Assembly (NCBI RefSeq): GCF_902459555.1
Contig: NZ_CABPSM010000001.1
Location: 248,001-312,000, forward strand
Reading direction: 5' to 3'
Length of the DNA stretch: 64,000 nucleotides
Source of the DNA: Pandoraea horticolens
Lineage (GTDB): Bacteria > Pseudomonadota > Gammaproteobacteria > Burkholderiales > Burkholderiaceae
Shown: one piece after another, positions 7,455 to 16,102 of the stretch
Layout: each line of letters begins with the position of its first letter
Numbering within the stretch: the stretch's first letter is position 1
The notes under the pieces: model-generated
The model's input: only the letters and a program-made list of their open reading frames with translations
Database searches by the model: none
Told to the model about the DNA's origin: nothing
Made by a program: the position numbers and the translations under genes

Positions 7455-9010
7455 CGGTCTCACATCCCTTCCCCGGCTTACCGCTGTCGTCCGTCGATAG
7501 ACGCGACGCGTTAGTCGTATCGCGACCGCGCCACCGCCACCGCCGCCGCGCGCCATGGGCCGCTGCAGTGCTCGCCACGCTGGCGCTGTCGGGCTGCGCG
7601 ACGTTCAGCAGCGACGGCGGCTTCGGTGCGGTCGCCGACGCGGCGCAGCAACACCTCGGCCAACCTGTGACCTGGGCACGCGACGATGCGGCGGCGCAAG
7701 ACCTTGCGAAGGCGCGCGACGATCTGCTCTCTCGCCCGCTCGACATCGACGCCGCCGTACGTCTGACCTTGCTCAATCATCGTGGCTTGCAAGCCACGTA
7801 TGAGGAACTCGGCATCGCCGAAGCCTCGCTCGTGCAAGCGGGCCGCCTGCCGAATCCACGCTTCTCGTTTCAACGGGTGCAAGGCGGCGGCGACATCAGC
7901 ATCGAGCGCACATGGGGACTCGACTTCGTTCGCGTGCTCACGATGCCGCTCGCCTCGCGGATTGAAGCGCGCCGCTTTGCACAGGTGCAGGCGCAAGTGA
8001 CGCAGGCGATCATCGAACAGGCAACGCTTACGCGCCGCGCCTGGATCGAGGCCGTGGCGGCGCAGGAGCGCGTGCAGATTCTCGAACAAACGAGTCTCGC
8101 CACGCAGGCCGCTAGCGAGCTGGCCGACGGCATGGCCCGCGCGGGCAACTTCAGCGCGATGCGCCGCACGCAGGAGAATCTCGTCTACGCCGACACGGCG
8201 GCGCGTCTCGCGCGAGCCCGGGAGCAGGCGGGCACTGCGCGAGAGCAACTCGCCCGGCAAATGGGCCTGTGGGGTCAGCAACTGCCATTCACGCTGCCAG
8301 CGCGTCTGCCCGCGCTTCCGCGCACGCGTCCGGTGTGGCCCGACGCGGAAGCACAGGCGTTGCGTGATCGCGCCGACATTCGGGCCGCCCGCGCCGCGCT
8401 CGACAGCACGGCGAGCGATCTGGGGCTTACGCGCATTACGCGTTTCGTGAACGTGCTCGATACCGCCTATCGCAACAACAGTGCGACAGGCTCGCCCAGC
8501 GAGCGCGGTTACGAGATCTCGCTGGAGGTACCGCTCTTCGACTGGGGCACCGCTCGCGTGGCCGGTGCGCAAGCCCGCTATCGCCAGAGCGTCGATCGCC
8601 TCGCGGACACGGCGGTCGCAGCACGCGCCGACGTTCGCACGCGTCGCGCCCAGATGCTCGCCGCCTGGGACATCGCCGAGCACTACCGCGTCACGATCCT
8701 GCCAATGCGCCAGCGCGTCTCCGACGAATGGCTGTTGCGCTACAACGGCATGCTCGCCAGCGCCTTCGACCTGTTGACCGATGCTCGCGAGCAACGCGAT
8801 ACGGTGCTCGCTTACATCGACGCAACGGCCGATTTCTGGCTGGCCGAAGCGTCGTTTCGCGAGAGCCTGGGCGGCGGTGAAGCCGGCAGTCACGACACCG
8901 CCGGTACGGCTTCCGCGCCTGCGGCCCCGCAAGGCACGGTCTCACCGCCCACCCCTGCCGTATCGCCCTCACAACCTTCTTCCGCTCACCAACATGGAGG
9001 TGGCGCATGA
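7451..9010 (+). CDS. TolC-family outer membrane lipoprotein of the copper operon
   Basis: A 519-residue outer-membrane factor. The N-terminus has a long basic lead, then a hydrophobic stretch and lipobox LSGC, so the mature protein is a lipoprotein. Two long coiled alpha-helical repeats follow, with typical TolC/CusC features (LTLLNHRGLQATYEELGIAEASLVQAGRLPNPRF and EISLEVPLFDWG, quoted in parts). The C-terminal 50 residues form a Pro/Ser/Thr linker ending HQHGGG, unusual for the family and a possible extra metal site. Both ends overlap neighbours by 4 nt. No RND pump or adaptor gene is present here, so its partner is either elsewhere or it acts with the oxidase system. Confidence 0.88.
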   Translation: MTVSHPFPGLPLSSVDRRDALVVSRPRHRHRRRAPWAAAVLATLALSGCATFSSDGGFGAVADAAQQHLGQPVTWARDDAAAQDLAKARDDLLSRPLDIDAAVRLTLLNHRGLQATYEELGIAEASLVQAGRLPNPRFSFQRVQGGGDISIERTWGLDFVRVLTMPLASRIEARRFAQVQAQVTQAIIEQATLTRRAWIEAVAAQERVQILEQTSLATQAASELADGMARAGNFSAMRRTQENLVYADTAARLARAREQAGTAREQLARQMGLWGQQLPFTLPARLPALPRTRPVWPDAEAQALRDRADIRAARAALDSTASDLGLTRITRFVNVLDTAYRNNSATGSPSERGYEISLEVPLFDWGTARVAGAQARYRQSVDRLADTAVAARADVRTRRAQMLAAWDIAEHYRVTILPMRQRVSDEWLLRYNGMLASAFDLLTDAREQRDTVLAYIDATADFWLAEASFRESLGGGEAGSHDTAGTASAPAAPQGTVSPPTPAVSPSQPSSAHQHGGGA

Positions 9011-10353
9011 CTTCGCGCCGACGATTCCTGCGTAATGCGAGCCTCGCCGTGATGGGCGCGACCGCCGTCGAACGCACCGCCCTGGCCGCCCTGCCCGACG
9101 CCGCCACGCGTAGCGACGCCAGCACTGCCAAACCGCACTCACCGCCTAACGGCCGCCCATATCGTCCGGTCGTGACGCTCAACGGCTGGACATTACCGTG
9201 GCGCATGCGCAATGGCGTCAAGGAATTTCACTTGATCGCCGAGCCCGTCGTGCGCGAGATCGCACCTGGCATGCAGGCGAACCTGTGGGGCTACAACGGG
9301 CAGAGCCCCGGGCCGACCATCGAAGTCGTCGAAGGCGATCGCGTACGCCTGTACGTGACGAACCGTCTGCCCGAGGCGACAAGCGTGCACTGGCACGGCC
9401 AGCGTCTGCCGAACGGCATGGATGGCGTGGCGGGCCTGAACCAGCGTGCCATCGCACCGGGACAGACCTATGTCTACGAGTTCGAAGCGAAGCGTGCCGG
9501 CACCTTCATGTATCACCCGCACGCCGACGAGATGATGCAAATGGCCATGGGCCTGATGGGCTTCTGGGTCACACACCCGAAAGACCCGTCTTTCATGCCG
9601 GTCGAGCGCGACTACGTGTTCCTCATCAACGCCTACGCCATCGACCCCGGCAGCCGCACGCCGCGCGTAAACGAGATGACGGACTTCAATCTCTGGACAT
9701 GGAACAGCCGCGCGTTTCCGGGCATCGATCCGCTGGTGGCGCGTCAGGGCGACCGGGTGCGCATTCGTATCGGCAACCTCACGATGACCAATCACCCGAT
9801 CCATCTGCACGGTCACGAGTTCAAGGTGACCGGCACCGACGGTGGTTGGGTGCCGCCCACGGCGCAGTGGCCGGAAGTCACGACCGACGTTGCCGTGGGC
9901 CAGATGCGCACCATCGAGTTCGACGCCACCGAGCCCGGCGACTGGGCCTTCCATTGCCACAAGTCGCACCACACGATGAACCCGATGGGTCACGACGTGC
10001 CGACCATGCTGGGCGTGAACCAGCGCGAGATCGCCACCAAGATCGCCCGCATCATTCCCGACTATATGGCGATGGGCGAAACCGGCGCCTCGATGAACGG
10101 CATGGAGATGCCGTTACCGGAAAACACGTTGCCGATGATGACTGGCACCGGCCCGTACGGCCCCATCGAAATGGGCGGCATGTTCACCACCTTGAAAGTG
10201 CGGCAGGACCTGCCGCGCGACAGTTATCGCGATCCCGGCTGGTATCGCGCGCCGCGAGGCTCGGTTGCGAGCCCGTGGCAAGGCAGCACTTCAGCGTTAC
10301 CCTCTACCCATCGTCAGCCTGCTAACGTAGGCAAAACCGGAGTCAAATCATGA
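9007..10353 (+). CDS. Tat-exported multicopper oxidase (CopA/CueO-like)
   Basis: A 448-residue periplasmic oxidase, probably converting Cu(I) to the less toxic Cu(II). It has a twin-arginine signal (TSRRRFLRNASLAVMG). All four copper-binding segments are intact: HWHGQRLPNGMDG, YHPHADEMMQM, HPIHLHGHEFKV and HCHKSHHTMNPM, the last giving the HCHxxxHxxxxM pattern with an axial Met. A Met-rich tail (ASMNGMEMPLP, MGGMF) is typical of copper-resistance members. The start overlaps the TolC-like gene by 4 nt, and the stop overlaps the cupredoxin gene the same way. Laccase-like activity on phenols cannot be excluded. Confidence 0.92.
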   Translation: MTSRRRFLRNASLAVMGATAVERTALAALPDAATRSDASTAKPHSPPNGRPYRPVVTLNGWTLPWRMRNGVKEFHLIAEPVVREIAPGMQANLWGYNGQSPGPTIEVVEGDRVRLYVTNRLPEATSVHWHGQRLPNGMDGVAGLNQRAIAPGQTYVYEFEAKRAGTFMYHPHADEMMQMAMGLMGFWVTHPKDPSFMPVERDYVFLINAYAIDPGSRTPRVNEMTDFNLWTWNSRAFPGIDPLVARQGDRVRIRIGNLTMTNHPIHLHGHEFKVTGTDGGWVPPTAQWPEVTTDVAVGQMRTIEFDATEPGDWAFHCHKSHHTMNPMGHDVPTMLGVNQREIATKIARIIPDYMAMGETGASMNGMEMPLPENTLPMMTGTGPYGPIEMGGMFTTLKVRQDLPRDSYRDPGWYRAPRGSVASPWQGSTSALPSTHRQPANVGKTGVKS

Positions 10354-10868
10354 TTCGTTCACGTGTCTCGTCGCGCTTCACCCGTATCTTCGCAGTTCCC
10401 TTCGTGTTCGGCGCCGCCTCGCTGGCGTTCGCCCTTCCCGCGTTGGCCGAAGATCCGCACGCCATGCACATGCAGCACGGTCACGGCGGCGCAGCGGCAA
10501 CCATCGGAGAACCTGGCGACGACGCCCAGGCCACGCGTACCGTGGACGTCGACATGCGCGACACCATGCGCTTCTCGCCTGCCACGCTCACGGTGCGCCG
10601 CGGCGACACGGTGCGCTTCGTCGTCACCAATAACGGCAAGATCCGTCACGAAATGACGCTTGGCACGGGGGCTACGCTCGCAGAGCACGCCAAGATGATG
10701 CAGCAGATGCCCGGCATGTCTCACGCCGAGCCCAATGCCGTGACGGTGGAACCCGGCGAGCGCAAGACGCTCGTGTGGCACTTCACCCAACCGGGGACGG
10801 TGGAATTCGCCTGCCTCGAACCGGGGCACTTCGAAGCCGGCATGCGCGGCGTAGTCAACGTGCGCTGA
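10350..10868 (+). CDS. Periplasmic cupredoxin-domain protein
   Basis: A 172-residue blue-copper-like protein with a signal peptide ending FALPALA. A His/Met-rich lead (HAMHMQHGHGG) is followed by a plastocyanin/azurin-type beta barrel. The presumed ligands are His in GKIRHEMTLG and Cys, His and Met in FACLEPGHFEAGM. A Met-rich insert (KMMQQMPGMSHAE) lies in the middle. Its start overlaps the oxidase stop (ATGA). Likely it shuttles copper or electrons to the oxidase; this role is inferred from the operon. Confidence 0.87.
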   Translation: MIRSRVSSRFTRIFAVPFVFGAASLAFALPALAEDPHAMHMQHGHGGAAATIGEPGDDAQATRTVDVDMRDTMRFSPATLTVRRGDTVRFVVTNNGKIRHEMTLGTGATLAEHAKMMQQMPGMSHAEPNAVTVEPGERKTLVWHFTQPGTVEFACLEPGHFEAGMRGVVNVR

Positions 10869-10886
10869 TCGCAGTGCGGAGGTGAC

Positions 10887-10917
10887 GATGCCGGCACGCC
10901 GGGGACGCGCCGGCATC
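10887..10917 (+). terminator. Hairpin after the copper operon
   Basis: GATGCCGGC / GCCGGCATC, 9 bp, lies 19 nt after the cupredoxin stop and before a convergent gene. There is no T-tract, so it may work with Rho or only protect the 3' end. Confidence 0.4.
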
Positions 10918-10975
10918 GGCGTCGTCCCCGTGCAAGGCCGATGCATGTCCGGTGCGGTTGCCGCTTTTCAGGCGG

Positions 10976-11557
10976 TCAGTCGCACCGCACCAGACCGCCG
11001 CTGAGCGCTTCGGTCGCGTCGGCTTCGAACGCTGCCACGTCACGCACCTTCAGCCGTAACCGGAGCGTGACGGCGTCGTCGTAGGCGGCGTCGAGCACCT
11101 CGGCCGAATGACGCTCCGCCAGCCGGCGCAGCGTCGCTTCGTGTGCAAACGTACAGCGGTAGCGCGGCTCCGTCGTCGGTTCGACGGCAGTGAGCGTCGC
11201 GAGCTTCAGCGCTTCGCTCACCGCCTGTCCGTAGGCCCGGGTCAACCCGCCCGCGCCGAGCTTGATGCCACCGTAGTACCGCACGACAACCGCCAGCACA
11301 TTCGCCAGCCCCTTGTGCATGAGCACGTTGTACATCGGCTTGGCCGCCGTGCCTCCCGGCTCACCGTCGTCGTCGAAACCCGACGCGCCTTCGCACAACA
11401 ACACCCAGCAGTAATGCGTAGCGTTGGGGTAACGCACACGCAACGCGTCGAGTTCGCGCATTGCGGCCTCTCGCGAGGTCACGGGCGTGACAATGCCGAT
11501 GAACCGGCTTTTCTTGATGTCCAGCTCGGTCTCGACCGGTGCTGCCAATGCATACAT
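10976..11557 (-). CDS. yigZ: YigZ/IMPACT-family protein
   Basis: A 193-residue cytoplasmic protein. The N-terminal UPF0029 domain shows KKSRFIGIVTPV, HYCWVLL, the signature DDGEPGGTAAKPM and VRYYGGIKLGAGGL; a ferredoxin-like C-terminal domain follows. Eukaryotic IMPACT modulates translation control through GCN1, while the bacterial role is not settled. GGAAGAG precedes the start. It lies 21 nt downstream of the PhzF-like gene and is probably co-transcribed with it. Confidence 0.92.
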   Translation of the reverse strand: MYALAAPVETELDIKKSRFIGIVTPVTSREAAMRELDALRVRYPNATHYCWVLLCEGASGFDDDGEPGGTAAKPMYNVLMHKGLANVLAVVVRYYGGIKLGAGGLTRAYGQAVSEALKLATLTAVEPTTEPRYRCTFAHEATLRRLAERHSAEVLDAAYDDAVTLRLRLKVRDVAAFEADATEALSGGLVRCD

Positions 11558-11578
11558 ACGGCGCTCTTCCCCGGCGCC

Positions 11579-12448
11579 TTACAGGCGCACCTCGCCGCGT
11601 GCGAGTTCGATAACGTTGCCGCCTACGCGAATCTCCCGATTTGCCGTGACTTCAAGCGTCAATCGGCACGGACGCTCGATGGCGTCGCCCTGCGTCACGC
11701 GTGCGCGCACCGGCAGCGGGTAGCCCTGACCGATGAACCAGCCGCCGAGGTTCGCACAAGCTGAACCGGTGCCCGGATCTTCGCTCACCCCGCCCCCCTG
11801 TGTCGTGAAGAAATATCGTGCGCTCACCTGCAACTCGCCGTCCTTCTCGCCATCGATCGAAAACACGTAACCGGTCTTGCGCTCGAGGCTCGAAAGCGGC
11901 CACCGGTCCATACGTGCGCTGTCGGGCTGCGCCTGCGCGACAGCGTGGGCGTCACGCAGCGGAATCAGCAGTTGATCGGCCCCGGTATCGACCCATTGTG
12001 GCGATTGCGCGAGATCGTCGCGGCTCAGTTGCACCAGCGCGGCGACGTCGGCATCCGCTTCGCTCGCCTTCTCGATTTTCGGCTCGCCCGACGAGGGCGC
12101 CGTCAGCGTCCAGTGATCGCCGTTGGCCTTGACCGGCACGAGTCCGGCGGCGAATTGCAGTGTCACGTCGTCGCCCAACTCGCGCATGGCGCGCAATACG
12201 TGTGCCGTACCCAGCGTCGGATGCCCGGCGAAACGCATCTCATAGCCGGGCGTGAAGATGCGCACATGGGCGTCGGCCGTCTCCGAGGGAAAAATAAATG
12301 TCGTCTCCGACAGATTGAACTGCCGTGCCAGCAATCGCATTTCCTCATCGCTCAGGCCGCGCCCGTCTTCGAACACGCACAGCGGATTGCCACCGAAGGT
12401 GGTTTCGGCGAACACATTGACGATACGAAATGCATAGGTGCGGCTCAT
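11579..12448 (-). CDS. PhzF-family isomerase/epimerase-like protein
   Basis: A 289-residue protein of the diaminopimelate-epimerase fold. PhzF landmarks are FAETTFGGNPLCVFEDG near the N-terminus (with the Glu-type catalytic region), FAGHPTLGTAHVL, and GTGSACANLGGWF in the second half. The start at 12448 has GGAG 9 nt upstream; a longer start lacks one. Members catalyse isomerisations in phenazine and unknown pathways. No phenazine genes are present, so this is a generic member. It heads a two-gene operon with yigZ. Confidence 0.9.
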   Translation of the reverse strand: MSRTYAFRIVNVFAETTFGGNPLCVFEDGRGLSDEEMRLLARQFNLSETTFIFPSETADAHVRIFTPGYEMRFAGHPTLGTAHVLRAMRELGDDVTLQFAAGLVPVKANGDHWTLTAPSSGEPKIEKASEADADVAALVQLSRDDLAQSPQWVDTGADQLLIPLRDAHAVAQAQPDSARMDRWPLSSLERKTGYVFSIDGEKDGELQVSARYFFTTQGGGVSEDPGTGSACANLGGWFIGQGYPLPVRARVTQGDAIERPCRLTLEVTANREIRVGGNVIELARGEVRL

Positions 12449-12703
12449 GACAAATCTCCAGTTGGGGGCGTCGAACAACGGCACGGCCCTCGGGCCTTGT
12501 CAGCCAGAGGTGCCGATATCGGCCTGCCGCGCCAGTTTGCGCCGCAGTGGCCGGCCGGCTGGCCTTGCGAAAGAAGGTTCGTAGTCTCGCACATCGCGCG
12601 GCGGCACGCGCACCCATGCTGGCGCTTTCGGCCATTTGTACCCCGCCCGATAGGAATCATCTGCCTCCCCACCGGACGGTGAGCTATCGCCAACCGATCT
12701 TTA

Positions 12704-12724
12704 TTGTCACATATTAGTTGACAA
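12704..12724. promoter_or_regulatory. Dyad TTGTCA-N9-TGACAA upstream of pirin gene
   Basis: A perfect 6-bp dyad with 9-nt spacer lies in an AT-rich patch about 110 bp before the pirin start. The right arm supplies a TTGACA -35-like hexamer. The same dyad with the same spacer recurs before the LysR gene at 34781. The remainder of the 383-bp gap (12449-12831) shows nothing else. Confidence 0.6.
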
Positions 12725-12831
12725 TTATTCGCAAACCATACGGATTGTAGTTCTCCGTCAGGACTCTAAAATGACATTCATCGAGGCCAATCAAGCCTCC
12801 TAACGAAACGATGAAGACACAGGAGCCCATC

Positions 12832-13551
12832 ATGCTGGACATCAGAAAAGCTGCAGACCGAGGCGTTGCCGATCACGGCTGGCTTAGTTCGCGCCACACG
12901 TTCTCGTTCGCCAATTATTACGATCCGAAGCAAGTCGGCTTTTCCGATCTGCTGGTGATCAACGACGACCGCGTGGCCCCGGCACAGGGCTTCGGCAAGC
13001 ACCCGCACCGCGATATGGAGATCTTTTCGTACGTGCTCGAAGGCGCGCTCGAACACAAAGACACCATGGGCACGGGGTCGGTGATCGAGCCGGGCGACGT
13101 GCAGTTGATGAGCGCCGGGCGCGGTGTTGCGCACAGCGAATTCAATCACTCGCCCACGTCGCCGGTGCACTTCATGCAAATCTGGATCGTGCCGAATCAG
13201 ACGGGGATTGCACCGGAGTATCAGCAACGGCGCTTCACGCCTGAGGAAAAGCGCGGTCGACTGCGCATGATCATCTCGCCGGACGGCAGCGATAGCTCGC
13301 TGCGTATCCATCAGGATGCGCGGGTGTATGCCGGTCTGTTCGACGGTGACGAGTCGGCCACGCTGACGCTCGCGCCGAACCGCTACGCCTATGTGCATGT
13401 GGCACGCGGCAGCGTGAGCCTGAACGGGGTGGCGCTGGGTGAAGGGGACGGGGTGCGCGTGCGCGACGAAACCGCGCTCACACTCTCGAACGGCACCGAC
13501 GCCGAAGTGCTCGTGTTCGACTTGCGGCCGGTGGAAACGCCCAACTTCTAA
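12832..13551 (+). CDS. Pirin family protein (bicupin)
   Basis: A 239-residue protein. The N-terminal cupin holds the metal site FGKHPHRDMEIFSYVLEG with two His and a Glu, completed by SAGRGVAHSEFN. The second cupin (ARVYAGLFDGDESATL) lacks metal ligands, as usual for pirins such as YhhW. Family functions include quercetin-type dioxygenase activity and redox sensing. I chose the Met at 12832 because GGAG lies 8 nt upstream; an ATG at 12811 would add 7 residues. It is monocistronic and closed by a strong terminator. Confidence 0.92.
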   Translation: MLDIRKAADRGVADHGWLSSRHTFSFANYYDPKQVGFSDLLVINDDRVAPAQGFGKHPHRDMEIFSYVLEGALEHKDTMGTGSVIEPGDVQLMSAGRGVAHSEFNHSPTSPVHFMQIWIVPNQTGIAPEYQQRRFTPEEKRGRLRMIISPDGSDSSLRIHQDARVYAGLFDGDESATLTLAPNRYAYVHVARGSVSLNGVALGEGDGVRVRDETALTLSNGTDAEVLVFDLRPVETPNF

Positions 13552-13628
13552 GGCGAGGCAGGTAGACGCTGCGTACGGTCTGCTTCCCCACGTATGTGGC
13601 GTCTTGGACGCGACTCTCCACGCGCCCG

Positions 13629-13665
13629 CGCGGCCGGCACCTCACGGTGCCGGCCGCGTTTTCTT
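13629..13665 (+). terminator. Intrinsic terminator of the pirin gene
   Basis: A perfect 13-bp stem (CGCGGCCGGCACC / GGTGCCGGCCGCG) with loop TCAC is followed by TTTTCTT. Confidence 0.92.
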
Positions 13666-13694
13666 ATGGCGACGCCCGGGATTCCTCAGGCCAT

Positions 13695-14180
13695 TCAGGC
13701 ATCGCGCATTGTGAGCGAGCAGGCGTCGCCACGTGCGTCGCGGCTGACCGTGACCCGCGAGAGCCCGGCCAAGTGCGGCGCCAGCGCGCGCCAGATAAAC
13801 GCACAGAGATTTTCCAGCGTGGCCGGGCCGAGACCGGCCACATCGTCGAGCAACCGGTGATCGAGCCGCTCGCTCAACCGGCTCAATTCGGCATCGAGGC
13901 AAGCGAGATCGAGCACCATGCCGCTCTCGCTCTGCGGACTGCCCGTCACTTCGACCGTCGCCCGGTAGCTATGGCCGTGGACGCGACGGCTCGCGTCGAT
14001 ACTCGGCGAATCGATGTCGCGCCGAATCAGCGTGTGCGCCGCTTCGAACACGAAGCTGCGCGCGAGCGTGAACTGTGCCCGCTTTTGTGTGACGGCGAGA
14101 CTGCGGGGGCTGCGCTCCATCGTCCGCTTCAGCGGGCGCTCACGCTCGCCACGCGACTTGCCCGATCCCTCACGACTCAT
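13695..14180 (-). CDS. QueD-like 6-carboxytetrahydropterin synthase family protein lacking usual catalytic residues
   Basis: A 161-residue protein of the QueD/PTPS T-fold. Zinc-binding histidines are present (FVFEAAHTL and VHGHSY), as is the LDH motif (ERLDHRLLDD). The Cys that precedes HGH by four positions in QueD (CGRLHGH) is Ser here (SRRVHGH). The C-terminal catalytic Glu region (VKET in E. coli) reads VSRD. It may therefore have altered or no classical QueD activity. Its ATG overlaps the stop of the COG0523 gene (ATGA), so it is translated with it. COG0523-linked QueD paralogues in zinc-limitation regulons are known (QueD2); I infer this is one. Confidence 0.8.
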   Translation of the reverse strand: MSREGSGKSRGERERPLKRTMERSPRSLAVTQKRAQFTLARSFVFEAAHTLIRRDIDSPSIDASRRVHGHSYRATVEVTGSPQSESGMVLDLACLDAELSRLSERLDHRLLDDVAGLGPATLENLCAFIWRALAPHLAGLSRVTVSRDARGDACSLTMRDA

Positions 14181-15439
14181 GCGTTCTCGCTCGCCATCTC
14201 GCTTTCCATCTCGATCGGCAGCGCATGTTCGGCATCGCGCCACGCACGATCGCCCTGCGACAACTCGACAGCACTCAGACAACACGCGTGGAACGCCCGT
14301 TCGATGGCACCGCGATCCATGTCGCGGCCGATGAAGACCACCTCGTTGATGCGATCGCCCCACGGCGCTTCCCAATTCGCCTCGATAGCCGCACGCTGCG
14401 GGTCGCCTTCCGGCGGCCATTGCTCCGCGTCTGCGGCGGCCCACCAATGACCCACGGGCTCCAGCGTCGCGGTGTTGCCCGCACGGGAGTAGGCCAGCGC
14501 CCACGCCGGTCGGTTCGCGGCCCAGACATACCCCTTGGCGCGAATCAGCCCATCGAACGGCATCGACATGAACGATGCGAAACGCGCCGGATGCAGCGGC
14601 TCACGCTGGCGCAGCACGAAGCTCGTCACGCCGTAAGTGTCGGCTTCCGAGTCGTGCTCGCCGGCGAGCGCTTGCGCCCATCCGGCCATCTGTTGCGCGC
14701 GCTGCGCATCGAACAGCCCCGTGCCCAGCACTTCGGGCAACGGCACCTGTCCGCGCCCGCCCAACACGATGCGGGCCGACGGATTGAGGCCCGCAATCAA
14801 CGCCTTGACGGCGCCGAGCCGCGCCGCATCGACGCAATCCACCTTGCTCACCACCACCACGTCCGCGAACTCGATCTGCTCGGTCAGCAGTTCGGCAAGA
14901 CGCCGCTCGTCGTCCTCCCCTGCCACTTCGCCGCGCTGTGCAAGCGTGTCGAGGCTGTGGAAGTCTTCGAGCACATGCAGGGCGTCGACGACCGTCACCA
15001 TCGTATCCAGACGCGCAATGTCGGCGAGCGACTGGCCGGCCTCGTCGCGAAACTCGAACGTCGCGGCCACCGGCATCGGCTCGGCGATGCCCGTCGACTC
15101 GATGAGCAGGTAATCGAAGCGGCCGTCCTGCGCAAGCTCACGCACGGCGATAAGTAAATCCTCGCGCAGCGTGCAGCAGATGCAACCGTTGCTCATCTCG
15201 ACGAGTCGCTCTTCCGTGCGCGACAGTGCCGCACCCGCGTTGGCCGCGCCGCGCTCCACGAAAGAGGCGTCGATGTTCACCTCGCTCATGTCGTTGACGA
15301 GCACGGCCACTCGCAAGCCGTCGCGATTGCGCAGCACATGATTGAGCAGCGTGGTTTTGCCCGCGCCGAGAAAGCCGGAAAGCACGGTGACGGGCAGGCG
15401 GCGATCGGCGCCGCCGGATTTCACGAGAGGGAGAGTCAT
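14177..15439 (-). CDS. COG0523 (CobW/ZigA-type) GTPase, putative metallochaperone
   Basis: A 420-residue G3E GTPase. The Walker A is GFLGAGKTTLL, the metal-binding CxCC motif is NGCICCTLREDL, ESTGIAEP gives the Walker B/switch region, and VVSKVDCVD is the NKxD-type guanine motif. The C-terminal CobW_C domain starts near SFVLRQREPLHPARF. Members deliver zinc, cobalt or iron to client proteins under limitation. AGGA lies 10 nt before the start. A promoter flanked by twin palindromes about 360 bp upstream suggests metal-responsive control. No cobalamin genes are near, which favours the zinc subgroup. Confidence 0.9.
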   Translation of the reverse strand: MTLPLVKSGGADRRLPVTVLSGFLGAGKTTLLNHVLRNRDGLRVAVLVNDMSEVNIDASFVERGAANAGAALSRTEERLVEMSNGCICCTLREDLLIAVRELAQDGRFDYLLIESTGIAEPMPVAATFEFRDEAGQSLADIARLDTMVTVVDALHVLEDFHSLDTLAQRGEVAGEDDERRLAELLTEQIEFADVVVVSKVDCVDAARLGAVKALIAGLNPSARIVLGGRGQVPLPEVLGTGLFDAQRAQQMAGWAQALAGEHDSEADTYGVTSFVLRQREPLHPARFASFMSMPFDGLIRAKGYVWAANRPAWALAYSRAGNTATLEPVGHWWAAADAEQWPPEGDPQRAAIEANWEAPWGDRINEVVFIGRDMDRGAIERAFHACCLSAVELSQGDRAWRDAEHALPIEMESEMASENA

Positions 15440-15777
15440 GGCAACAAAGTCCTGTGATCTTGTGGGGCGGGCGAGGCGCGCTCAGCACACGCAATCCCCC
15501 GAAGGATGCGCGCCGACGACACCCGGCCGGAATGTCTCGCCGCACCCGCCGCCTGGGATGGCTGGCACGGCAATGCGTGACGCCGCTGGCGCGCGCCGTC
15601 GGGGGACCGGCACGGCATCACGCACGACGGGTACGTCGGCGCGCATTCGTGGCGGTGCCCGCCGTTCACCGGACACCGCGTAGCAAACAACCCCGGCGGG
15701 GGTGAGGCGACACCAACACGTCGCACCAGCGTCATCGCCCATCGCCCATCGCGCCGCGCTGTCCGCAGGCAAATTAA
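15440..15777. other. 338-bp leader/intergenic stretch without a supported gene
   Basis: This stretch lies between the predicted promoter of the COG0523 gene and its start codon. Short open frames on the minus strand are rich in Pro, Arg and Cys and have no ribosome sites or family features. It may be a long untranslated leader; I see no riboswitch core. Confidence 0.5.
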
Positions 15778-15841
15778 TGCAACAGAGTTGCAATATGTCG
15801 CGATGATACGGTGGCAATTCTATTTTTGCAACTCAGTTGCA
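15778..15841 (-). promoter_or_regulatory. Promoter of the COG0523 operon with two identical-type palindromic operators (Zur-like candidate)
   Basis: Two dyads TGCAAC-N3-GTTGCA lie at 15778-15792 and 15827-15841. On the minus strand a -35 TTGCAA (15826-15831) overlaps the upstream dyad. After 17 nt comes a -10 TATCAT (15803-15808), and the second dyad follows just past the predicted start point. A repressor bound at both would block the promoter. The COG0523/QueD-like context suggests Zur; I cannot confirm the consensus from memory. Confidence 0.65.
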
Positions 15842-16102
15842 CATACACGACAGGCAGTGCAACGGCTGACGCGACACATCGCCGCGCGAAGCCTGTCGCC
15901 GGAACCCACGGGCGGCTGCACGGGTCAGCAAGGTCTGCGATACTGCGTGAGCGGCGCGGGTCGCGTATCCATGCGGGCCGGATCGGCCGCCGACTGCCCC
16001 GGCGTCGGGTGCACGACGGGCTGTGCCCAAGTCGCCGGTGCGCCCGCGAGTGCCGCTTTCCAGACCTTCCCGACCTTTCCGTCTTTTTTTGCCGAACTCG
16101 AT

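Noticed and set aside
15436-15817. Two short Cys/Pro/Arg-rich minus-strand frames before the COG0523 gene
   Set aside because: They run into the operator region or the next gene, lack ribosome sites and resemble nothing known.
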